In this document: in pieces, positions 1 through 12,400 of the stretch | How the letters are laid out: each line of letters starts with the position of its first letter | How positions within the stretch are numbered: position 1 is the stretch's first letter | NCBI GenBank assembly: GCA_947846985.1 | Contig: CANTUZ010000010.1 | Location: 23,421,095-23,485,094 of the forward strand | DNA: 64,000 nt | Source: Fratercula arctica | Taxonomy: Eukaryota; Chordata; Aves; Charadriiformes; Alcidae | Direction of reading: 5' to 3' | Translations under genes and position numbers: made by a program | Notes under the pieces: model-generated | Databases searched by the model: none | The model's input: the letters and a program-made list of their open reading frames with translations, nothing else | Told to the model about the DNA's origin: nothing

Positions 1-325
1 GATTTATGAACACAGCCACTGAAGTCATCAGTTATTGTTCCTCTCTACATTCACACCACAACAGGTCCTTCTTTTTTTCCACACACCCCCAAGTTTCTTT
101 CTCCAAACCTTATTGGAAAAGATTACTACCCAAACAATCAACAGTGTCTTGGACAGAGAGAGAGGTTCAAAGGTGAAACCCTGGAAGTCCTCTTCAGAAT
201 TCCAGATCAGTTTTGACAAACAACAATGACCCCTGCTAACAAAACCACATCCAAAACAGAAGAAAAACTTTTCACATGCAGCATTACAGCATAAAGGTAT
301 AAGGCATATAGTCCAGACTTCTTAC
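1..325 (-). other. USP54: USP54 intron 10, 5' part
   Basis: This begins with the donor GTAAGA at 325-320 on the minus strand and runs off the window edge. It has pyrimidine-rich stretches, and no exon or repeat could be recognised. Confidence 0.8.
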
Positions 326-494
326 CCGAGTCTTCACTGTCATAGCAAGTCCTGCTATATTGCTGTAAATCCACTTGAGGGGGCAAGTCTTGTGTTGACA
401 CTGGAGTTCCTCTTGGATCTGCATATAGCAGCAGCAAAGGCTGATAGTGGCCCTTAATGCACTTTGTCACAACATCTTTCCACTTTGGACCAAT
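326..494 (-). CDS. USP54: USP54 exon 10: end of catalytic domain, residues 326-382
   Basis: 169 nt: 56 codons plus the first base of codon 382. The acceptor is AATTCAG|ATT and the donor is CGG|GTAAGA. It begins [19 protein letters not shown] and completes the last strand of the fold (LLLLYADP), then enters the linker with [10 protein letters not shown]. This last exon in the window ends in phase 1, so the gene must continue to the left. Confidence 0.95.
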
Positions 495-3400
495 CTGAAT
501 TAACAACAACAATAAAAAAATGCACAAGAAAGGTTTTCTGACATCATTTTCTATAATAAGCTCTCTTTTTCCCCCCTCATGCTTCTTTCAGAGTTTGCTT
601 TTCCACTGACATTCTTGAACTCCTATACTCAGCGCTGAACTGGACTCACCAAGAAAACTCTGGAACAAATCCAACTAAAATCAAGGTATTCATCATCTTA
701 TGGCTAAACAAATTACAGCTCCTGCTAAAAATACGACTACAAAAGTAATTCTTCCCTTTCCGATTTTTTTTCCATAAAAAACTTTACATCCTCTGAAACG
801 TTCTAACTTTGCAACAGTCAAAAAAAAATTAAAAAATTTCCTTAATCCATCCATCAGCATAAACAAAGTGAACAATAAAAGAGATCAATAATATGACAGA
901 AAATTCAAATCAAAGCTAACCACTTTGCTGTGTGAATAATTCTGCTTTTACAGAACCCCTGCGAGCATTTTGACATGCCAGGCAACAATTCATATGGTTA
1001 TGTTCATCTCAAAAATCTTCCCCACATACTAATACAGGTTTCACCTAGTACACTGAATATCTATTCCAACCAATTTGCTCCATACACAAGTGTTCTACTA
1101 AAGCAGTGCAGTACCTATCCTTGGCAAAGTTTTGCTGCAGAGAAATGTGACTGTGAACAAATGCAAGGATTAGAGTTTTCCCTTTGAGACTGTGCTTGGC
1201 ATGATTACAGGAGAAAATTTTCCTCTCTCATCTTTGTGCTTCCATGACTAGAAGGAATAAAAGGAGAGTGGTGTGAAATAATGCCAAATAAACTAATGGG
1301 ATGTAATAACAGTGTGCCAAGATCCCAGCACTGGTATCTTTAATGTCAAGGACCTCATGCTTCGTGAAAAGACTAAAAAAAAAAAAGCACTAACAGAAGA
1401 AGTGGAAAATTTGTTGTTGGCAGCAACCACTAGGGAAGACTGGCATCTAGATACTTCAACAAAGAACCCAAAAAGCAAGCACTAAATTGCTATACCATTG
1501 TCAGCAAGGGAAAAAGATGCATGTTAGCTGTGTGCACAAGCAAACTGTAGGTTTTCAAACAGCATCATAAAAGCAAGACTGGCAGCCAACAGAATGAAGA
1601 ATAAGTCTTCTGAGACTTCTGGTGTGTTTTTTTGAGAAAGCTTTACTTTGCTCAGAAAAAGGAGCAACATAGTTATGGATCTTGAGTGGAAAAACAGCCA
1701 AGATTTCTCGAAATCTGTAGAAAACAGTATGGATCTACACACAAGTAGCTAACAAATGTCTACCATTTTTCTAAACATTATTTTCTCACCTCTTTGACGT
1801 GAGCATCATCAAAGTACATCCACTTGCGTATTTTAGTTTGGAAGAAGAAGGTAGAATAGTGTTTTCCATAGTAACAGATCATTCCCACCAAATACAGCTC
1901 TGAGTGTTTTGCTCTATCATCAGTTACTCTGAAGAAAAGCTTCAAGAAGGGAGGTAAAAAAAAAAAAAAAATGCAAGAAAAAATTAATAAAGTGCCCAGA
2001 ATTTTACACACTGCTTTATGTCTGAGGACCTCAAAGCAATACAGAGAGGTGTCAGGTTTTTACTTCAAAAGTTAGAGAAAACAAGGCAATAAATACTTGA
2101 GTAATTAACCAATGTTTAAGCAAACACAGTGACCCAGACCAGGAATGGAGTCCTCCCCAACTCAGTAGATGCTCAAGAATAGAGTCAGTCTTGGAGACTG
2201 TGGCTGTACTTTAAGGAAGACATTTACAACAATGATATATACCTTTTCAGAATTTGAAGTGTGGTTCTATCCTGAAAATTTGTATTCTCTATGTCATGCT
2301 TGCCAATTATATCAAATACTGTTTAAACCATTCATTCCTCTTCGCTTTGTGGAAACAAAGCAGTTCTGACAGCGAACAGCTGGCATTTATTCTGACTTAA
2401 GCAAAGACAAATTTATGACAACACCACATAAAAGATGAACTGAAGATACTAGTAGGTCAAAAGAATTCAGCACACAGGAAAAAAATTGTTTTCTGGCTAT
2501 TTAATTGACCATGTTTTACTTAAAAATGCATAGGACTCATTTTTTAGTGCATTACTGCTTTACTAAGCAAGGACCACACTGTTTCATAACCACATTTCCA
2601 TTAACTTGCACTAATTTTGGTACACCGTGCACTAGCCAATGCATATTTTTTTATATATATATGTGAATGTGTACATATATGTTTTAATTATTTTAATGTA
2701 ATACCTCAATGCTACAATAAGACACAGCTACAATTTGGTATACCAATAATTCATCTCTAAAGCATCAGCTAACGTAGAATAACTGAATCCTCTAGGGGAC
2801 AAACTTCTGGATCTCAAACACTATTTCATTTAATCTATCATTCAATCACACAGTGCCAGCCACCATCTCTCAGAGACTCCTCAGTTATTTATCACTCTTA
2901 AATGTTATGACCACACACTTCAATGTAAAGAGGATTTAAAGAAGTCAGGAAAAAAAGACCCCACCCAAAACTACGTTTTGCCTTCAAAAGAAATAGAAAT
3001 AAACTCTGCTCTTCAAAAATGAAAGAGCACATACGTATTTTCACAGAAATGGCACAAATCCCAATCCAGAATTTCCTTGCATTTAAAAATATTTTTTTGA
3101 TTCAGACAAGCTTTGTGTTCTCGAGTAGTTTTTAATTTTCAGTCATTTCAGAAATTCAAGAATACGCAATTACACTAGCACTTTCACAGGTTTTGTGAAG
3201 CATTCAGAAACAGGTTAGATCCTTGGATCTGCCCTCTATTCCTCTATTTATGGAAACCAAAAAGGCAAAGGTGGCGACCTTTTATTTTTCTCAATTCACT
3301 ACTATAGACTACTGTGAGAAATTGTGTTTGTAGGTAGCGTCAAAATACAGAAACTCACATCTCCCAGTTTAAGGCAAGTGCCAAGACTGTGAATCACATC

Positions 3401-6400
3401 CTCAGCCAGATCAGAGTGGTCCGAGTCCCAAACCAAGCCAATGGTGATGATCTGTGGAGAGTTCATCAGCACACGACGAATACGGATCTTTTCCCCGCAG
3501 TTACTCTGAGGATTTAAATAAAATAAAGCATTTAATGTAATCCTACTCTTATTATAATGTCAGGGCAAGGCACTAACAAGTATAAGTTTCAAAAGTACAG
3601 CTTCCAAAGAGGTGGTGGTGAAAAACAGCAGATATAATATGCTCAATGTCAAGATATGAGCTTCTTACGTCACAGATGAGAAGGGTTGTCAAGACTATCT
3701 GGTATTCACAAGCTTTAAAGTGAACACTGTTGATCCTTCCTCATGCAGCTAATAATGATTAAAAGGTATAGTGCAAAAGTAGGCTTATTTAAAAAAACAT
3801 AAGCAAGCATATATGAAAGATCTCCAAAACATTCTTAGAAATTGGAGGGAAAACTCACTTTCTTTTGATCACAACCTCAGATTAAAAATTATATTTACAG
3901 AGACTGACACTTTATATGACAGTGTCAGGAAAACGTTCAAGGTGCTGCTTTACTGTTAAAATTGGGTGGCTGCTCTACAAGGTACCTCAAGCATCTCATC
4001 TTAGACAGGATAGTTAGGTCAGTATTCAAATAAATATGAGAAAAGCAGCTGGAAGATGAGGAGAATAAGACATGCTTTACTAACCCACAGCAATTTTTCA
4101 TTTCTTATTTCCTGTTGCAATTCCCTCTCTCATTTTTTCTTTCTAAATAACTACCAGTGCTTATTGACTGGCCAGTCTCCGCTCAATCTCTAGCTAGAGT
4201 ATTTCTCAGAGATCACCTTGCATGTGAAGCTAAACCATTTCTCAGAGGTCCTTCCAATTCATCACCTGTTGCAATTGTGGGCATCTTTAAAGTATCATGA
4301 AAAAAATTCACCATCTGAATTAAGATGAATTAATTTTCGCAAATGGTGCTTTTTTTTTTTTTTTTTTTTGGCAGGGTAGGGGCAGGGCAACAACTATGAC
4401 AGAGTCCCTTTGCAACACTCACTTCCCCCCTGTGGCAGGTCACAAAGATACCTCTATAAGATTCTAGAAAAAAAAAAAAAAACAAAAACATTTTCATACT
4501 GAGAATAGTTTCTCACCTCTACAGAGACCACTTTCACAATTGGATATAATCATTTCAGACACTACAACCCGGGAAGAGACCATAAAGCATTTCTTCCCCA
4601 CAGCAATCTAGAAAGTTAACCAGAATTTCAGTCCCAATTATCAATGAGAGACAAAAATGAAAAATTCAAACACCAGAAAGAAACGAGCTCAACAACCAGG
4701 CAATGAAGACAGATTTTTTCACAGGTAGAGGACCGTGATGTTTAAATGTAGATATGAGGTTTTTATATTAAGATGACTATATTCACATATATTTTGCAAG
4801 GGTCATTCAAAGTACAAGCATTCCCGTGGATTACCTCACAACAAACCTATCTTACTCTCAAAATTGTCTTCTTTGCTTCAGCTAGCTAACATCAGCATTT
4901 TCTGCAAGACAGAGGGAATACAGCATCCTGATAAAAAGCTTAAGCTTCCCTTGTATGACTTTTAGGCTACTATTAGCTAAGCCTCAATTGAAAATTTTCC
5001 CAAATAGGAAAAAGAGGGGCAACCAGTACTGGCAAGCAATTTTATCCAACCAATTATTTCACAGTTTACTCTGACAAAGAATGTCTTTCTATTAAATTTC
5101 CCATGCTCTGGTTATTAAATAGCTGGACTCATATGAATCTTTTAAACAACAATACAATATCTTAATTTCTTTTACTCAGAAAAGTGAGTGACTATTTGCC
5201 AGTATTCCAAAAAAGAGAAAATTATGTTTCAATGGAGACTAAAAGCGAATGTATCAGAGTTCTAAGTTACAGAAAGTGGTGGGGATAAAATGGAAATACT
5301 TACACTGCCCCCAGGGAACAGGCACACAAGACATTCCTGTTAGAGCCTGTATTGCTTCACTGATGACTGGTGAGGCATCCAACAGTAGCATTACATGAAG
5401 CAGCAATTATGCAGCTGTTTCCTGCCCTACCTACTAATCAATACGTAAAAAAGTCTGATAACGCTTCTCGCATACTTATCTGAAACCCTGGATCTGGACA
5501 TACTCAAATTAAGAGAGAACAAGGTATCAAACTCTTGCTTTAAAAATCAAGCCCTTATAATTAAAAATATAAAAGAATCCTTTTATATTTACATTAATTT
5601 TTTAAATTTTTCTTAACCCAAATGATCCATGGACTTAATTCAGCTGAATTTTGTCAGACTTTTACTGCATTGCAGAACAGAATATTTTTAAGAATAGCAG
5701 CCTGTGACCATCAACTGGACACATGCAGTAATTTTTTTTTAAGTGGTTAAACACCAGTCATCATTCCCAACAACTATAGCCTACACTTTCTGGTCAGTAT
5801 CTCCCACACTCTGAACAGAACACCTCACTCAGAAAACCAAACCAATACTCCCTCAAAATTTTCTGCCTCTGGTGTAGCTCTTGCAGATACACTGTGTAGC
5901 CTATAAGCCCTTCACTGTCGGGATCTTCTCTGGCAGTGGGAAGCAGCAGCCCTTTTCTCTTTCCCTCTGACCAACGTTTTGTCTGTATGATACACGTACA
6001 GCAGTTTGATCAACAATTCAATTTATTCAAACTGAAAGGTAGTAATGAAGTTGAATAGAAGCTTATCTAGGCAAAACAACCCATCCTATACACATGATTA
6101 CAGTGACTGGTACCAAAAGTTCTGCTATCTGTGCTATAGTATGGTAGTGCTGAAAAGATTTTACAAGAAATAAGTAATTCTTTTCTCATGCTATTATTAC
6201 AGATGAAGTACACTACCCTTAACAGAAAGGGCTACCAGAGAAACTGGGATGAACTGTGGGAACGCTGTCCTAAAAAGCCTAGCTAATCAAACCCACTGTC
6301 AACACGCAGAACTTTCCTATAAAAAGATTCAGCCTCCAAATTCTTTGTCATTTCCATTTCTTTAGGTAAGATCTCAGAACTTTCATCATAGGATGAAAGC

Positions 6401-9400
6401 AACATGATTGCAGCTTCATGTAATGCTAGTGTTGGAGTCCTCACCAACTCTCATTGAAGCTGAACAGCAAATATATGACACATACTTCTAGCAGCCACAC
6501 AGGCTCAAACAGGAATGGATTGTGTGGCCATCCCCCGGAAGCAATGTAAGCATTTCCAATTTATTCACCCTCATCAGCTTTATTGTGGTTTCTAACTCTC
6601 TGAAACACTAATTTGTAGTTTCCATCCAAACATTATGTCTATTGCTGGTCTCACTACTTGCGTCTAGTCAAAGAAGCACTCAACATCTGTAGTTTTTCCC
6701 TTCCTCTGTTGAATAACTGATAGGTACTGAATTCAAATCCAAAGAAACCTATCCTTTTTATCATTATGATGAACTAAACGTTGAAAATACTCCTGAGTTA
6801 CAGGTACACATCACTGTGATCTACTAAACCTCTTCTGTCCTGCCCATTCTCCCCTCAAAAAGCAAAACTAAAGGTACTAACTGGACAGTTTCGCAGGTCT
6901 CCCATAGTGCTGGCATTCTGTAGTAGCTCTCCAAACATATCTGGAGTGGGTTTCTCTCGTCTCTCCAGCATACAAATAGCCTGATTGCTTCAGTATAGAG
7001 AAAGCAAGGAAAACAAAAGTTTAATAATGAAATAAAACCACAAACCCACATTAAGTATATGTTACACTTCACTTTTCATAAAATGTAAGAACCTTAAAAT
7101 ACCCAATACTTTTTATATTTAGAATTGTAGTACAGAAAAATCACATAATTAAGTGTGAATTACTACATCTTCCATGGTAATATTCCATAAAGAAATGAAG
7201 TAATACTTAAAACAGAAACAGTTTCTAGTGTGGCTTTAAATTTACATCTTAAAAGCAAGCATTTTGATAAATATGTGACTTCAAAATGAAATATTTGCTT
7301 CAGAATGCTTTCCTTCAGTAACCACAACCCTAGTAAAGCAGCACAGTAAAGCACCTCCTTAATAACAAAAGACAAGAAATAGTGTGGTACCTAATTGATT
7401 TTGCTGTCCAAGTTGAAAGAAAGATGAAAATAAGTACCCAAGAGTACTAATGCTCAAAACACGTTCAAGTTTTAAATGGTTTAAGAGGTAAATAAATATA
7501 TCACTGTTTATTGGTGTTTTTAAAATAATGCATGACTTAAGATTTATCAAGATATTTCATATAAAATACTGAATACCATTTACATAATTATTTTCCTGTT
7601 TTTCTCATACATAATATTCTGATACACAGTGTCTGCTGGTAACCTAAAGAAAAACTACAGCTCGATGGAACGGCAGGTAAAAGACACAAGGGGGAACACT
7701 TCACAATACTCCTGATACACTGGTAAAGCGGTAGCTTGTAACAGAGATCCGCATGAGAAGAGCGGTCAGCAGTTTTCAAGACAATTTTTTCGGGCTCTGT
7801 AACTACATGTCTCACATGCAGGACAAGAAACAAAGAGAAGTCTTCATCCTAATCAAAATTTCAAGGCAGAAGTGAATAACAGACTCCTGCCTCGATCAGA
7901 TTTAAGTGGCTTTTAACTGAGCAGCCACCTACCAAAAGAAGAGACGACTCTTCTCCTCTAGCATTCATTCAAACAAACTACTACAGAGCTAGAGCTATTG
8001 CTCTGTGCACCATCTCCTTTAATGAAAGGTCACGGTGACCAAGCAAGTTCCCCAATACCTAGAAAAAGCAAGAGCTATATCCATCCAAGAAACAGGATTT
8101 GAGGAACTTCAGGCTGGTCAGTCTCACTCCAGTACCTAAAGTGATGACAGACCAAATCCCCTTGGAAATAATCTCCAGGCACATGAAGGACAAGAAGGTA
8201 AGTCAGAGCAGATAGAGTCTCCTATCGTAACATCATGGGTTCTGCTGAGGAGGCGAGAGCAGCAAATATCACTTGGTCTCTAGCAAGGTTTCTAAGTCAT
8301 CTACAGCTGCAAGGTGCGGACTCCACAGGTAGAATACAATGTGGACAAAAACCTAGCTGGACCTTCAGGCTCAGAGGATCAAAACATAACCAGTAGTCAG
8401 TTAAGAGTTGTGTTCCTCAGGGCTTAATACTGGGGCCGATGCTATTTAACATGTTCATTAACAACCTGGATGATGAATCAGAATACACCCACATCAAGTT
8501 TACAGATGACACCAAACCAGATGAAGCAGTCCATATTCAGAAAGGGAGCCATCCAGAAGGATCTTGACAGGTTGGAGGAAGGAACTGACAGGAACCTCAT
8601 GAAATTCAGTAAAGGAAAACAAAGTCTTGCACCTGGGACAGAGCACACTCAGTGCAGCAGTACTGCCTGGGTACTGAATGGCTGAGGAGCAACATCACAG
8701 AAAGCTGGTAGAGAAGCTGGGCACAAGCCAGACTCTTTGCAAAAGCAAACAGAGAAAGGGCAATGGGCAAAAGATGCAGAAAGGGAAATTCTGGCTGGAT
8801 ATAAAGAAAAAAAAAAAGTTACAATGAGTGGTTAAGCACTGGAACAGGAACAGGCAAGCTCAGAGAAGTCATGGAATTTCTGTCCTTGAATGTTTTCAAA
8901 ACTCAGCTGCACAAAACCCCAAGCAGCCTGATCTAGCTTTGAAGTTAGCCCTACTTTGAACAGGAGGATGGAGTAAAAGTCAAAGGTCATTCCAGCACAA
9001 ATTATTTTTTATTTTTCTTATCTTGCTTCTTAACTCACCTGCTCACATATTAAGGTCCTTCAAAATGTACATGAGTCCTTGACACTACAGTTGTCAGATT
9101 CAGAATCATAAACAAGTAGACACACTGATCCATGCCTAAACTGATAGCTTCTGCTCCACTAAATCCTCATGTTCTTTATCACAGTTATCCAAGCACCACC
9201 AGCTTTGAATAAACCATGTTCTGGACATTTAATCTTGTGAAGGTAAAGATCAAACTGCAATATCAGTATTTAAAAACAAAAAAAAAAAAAAAAAAAGAGA
9301 AGTTCTCTTCCCTGTAAAAATCTCAACTCACCAGAGTGAGGTTGTGGAAATATAATGTACCATCTGAATGAAAGGTAATGGGTCAGAGGTGGCACCACAG

Positions 9401-12400
9401 CTGGTACAAACACACTAAAGAGAAAGAAAACATAATACATTGACAAGATTAAACAGGTATTTCCACAGCAACGCTTCTGCTTATATCTTTTTTACCATGG
9501 CAATGCACGCCCTAGAAATGAAAATTTGAAACTTGAGAACTGGTGCTTTGTATAAAGTGTGTATCATTACCTCACCTGTTCAAACAAGGTCATAGCAAAC
9601 TTCTGATGGGAAACACAGTGTGGTGCAGTGCAAATATCTTCCTTTGTCTCATCTGCAATGTGGAAGTGAATTCGCATCAACAGGTTTTCCTAGCCAAAGA
9701 GAGAAAAAAAAGGAATAAAAGCATTACATCATTTCAAATGTAGACAAAAGTTAAAATATAAATCACAAAAGCTCGTCATACTCAATGTTATAAGCATTAT
9801 TTACAGAGACAGAAGCCTCCTGCAAATTTTTGAAAGTTGCTTAGTAAACAAAGAAGTTGGCATTTCTTCGATATAAAAGAAAATGACTACCACTTCTGAT
9901 TTGAAATGCTATGTCAAGTAATCATTTATTTTATTTACAAGAACAGCTAAAGATTCTGTCACTGATTATTCTCAAGCATCAATGGATGCGACCAAATGTA
10001 AGAGGCATAGCAGCTCTGCAGTTTTAAAATCACTGGGTTGCCACTAACTTCTCCTCATCAACACAAAGTAACCCAAATAAATTTCTATATTCCACAAGGG
10101 CTTTGAAATATGGCAAATCAGCTACGTTCTATCAAAAAAGTGGAGAACTAATAAACGGAGAGGCAGATTAAATTCTGCATGAAACAAAAGCACTGAACAT
10201 TTTCTAGATATTATTTCACACAATTCCATCCTTTTTCAAGTTCCCAAGAATTCTTGTCCTAAGACTTCCTCTCCTCTCACTGTTGCCAGCATTAAGCTGG
10301 GAGTGCCAGAAGTCTACTGACACCTCTTTCCAGCATCACCCTTCTCACTATCACTACGAGCTGCCTGGATGGTTTATAGGCCTGCAATAAGCAGGTCAAG
10401 ATTAACTATTAGGCAAAATAGCTCTGACCCTGTACAATTTCCCTTCAACTTTAGAATCTAAGCTCTTCTGCCATTTAAATTAAATCTCTGCCTTCAGGGC
10501 TGAAAAGGTTAACTAAGTGAAAAGCTATGGAATTATCTCTGCCTTAAAGCTTAACCTCAAAAAGGAACTTGTACCCATTTTAACTGTCCTTGTGCCAGTA
10601 TGGTTAACCTAACAAACCTGCTTGTGAGGACTCCCACAATAGTATTAGATGGGCCATTTAGATTAGCTTTCTCAAGGAAGAAACTAAATCAAAAGTTCCC
10701 ATGTTCTACACCCTACAGAACTCTGTTCAAGCGCTGGACTGCATACAAAGATTTGACATAACGGTGCTCACAGGGGCTCCTGTGTGGGCTGATGTAATTT
10801 ATTCCACTTTGAGACTTTACTGGTATGATCTACTTCCATTTTAAGCAAGCTTATTGAACTATACTATTTTGCTATATTAGTATTCTACAAACACATAACT
10901 TTGGGTTATCGTAAGCCCATTACCAGTCCACTTAGTTTAGGAGAAGAACCACAATAGCTATATGCATTTACCCTATTTCTATGATCTCTTACGGTGCAAG
11001 TCTACAATTAGGTAGGTATAGGAAATCAAAGATTTAACATAGGAAGGACTCCACTCTGATAAGTGCTTTACCTAAGAGAAGTTTTACCTTGCAGTAGTAA
11101 ATTCAGTATGTTTGTAATTGGTTAAGAATTAACATCTTCGTTAACAATCAAGTAGGATACACACACACTTGGGCCACACTACAGACATCCTCATTTCCAA
11201 AGAGGGCAGCAGCCAACACGTCAGCAAGACAAAAATACCTCATTGTTAAATTAAAGAAATTTAGGAGACTGAAGAAGGAAAAGAAGGAAACGTGGATAAG
11301 AATAAAATCTTAACATCATGGATGCCGAGAAAGAGTTTGAGTATAACAATAAAGCAGGTGGGTAAACCTAGGGATGCAAGATTCATGTAAAAGCCATCTC
11401 CCAACCACACTGGCGAGATAACCAGATTTAAAAAAAAATTGTCAGATGGATTACAAATACAGCAACAGAAATATCTGGAGGTGATCTGTTTTACTGTTGC
11501 TTATCTCACTTACAAACAAACAACTGTGTTGGGTGGTGTTTGGTTTATTTATGTATTTTTACTTTCCTTTAACTAGAGTTTGTGAAAACAATTTCAGAAT
11601 AACTGGCAAACAAAATGTCCTTTCACCCTTTTGAGGTGATCCTTAAAATCCCAAAAAGAATCCTGGATCATTCTTGCAGTGCAATTTTTTTTCTAATTCA
11701 TATTCAAGGCACACTTGAGATTGCAAGAATTACATATGCAAAAGTAACTGTAAAAATGGATAACACTGATGTTTCCATTTCAAAATTATTAGTGATGACT
11801 CTCAAACCAAATACTGCTTCCCCAATGTATCACTTCTAGCTCAGGGATCTCTCTCTGTGGGCTTTTTGAGGCCACACATGCAAGGTCTCTTGGAATTTGG
11901 GGAGAAATGAAAAACAAACAAACAACAAGATCGTGTAGTGGGGGTTCCCATCTATGCCTGTCAAATCATCTTTCAGTTACACTCACAAAACATTCAGCAG
12001 CATCATCCATGATGCCCAGCTGGAAGCGTTGCTCATCCTGAAATGTCTTTGCAAGAGCAGTGCGCAGGGCATCAGAAGGCAGTACCTTCTCACTGCTACA
12101 TTGAAACTGGTTGAAGATACTCTAGCAAGAAAACAAAAAGATAGTTAAGTTACTGTATTTTCAAAACATTGCTCAAGGTATCTGAAAAAACCCAACAAAC
12201 CTTTAACTCACTTTGACCAAGCAACACACAGATATTTGTATTGTACACGGACCACATGAGAAAATCCTAAGTTCCTCCTTTGAAGTCATATCCACCTTCT
12301 TGTATTCCTTCCTTTCCTTTCACACATACAAGGGAGGGTGGGGAGCTTATGGGTAAATTTCCCGCAGTGTCAATCCCCCTCAGATCTTACTCCAAATTTG

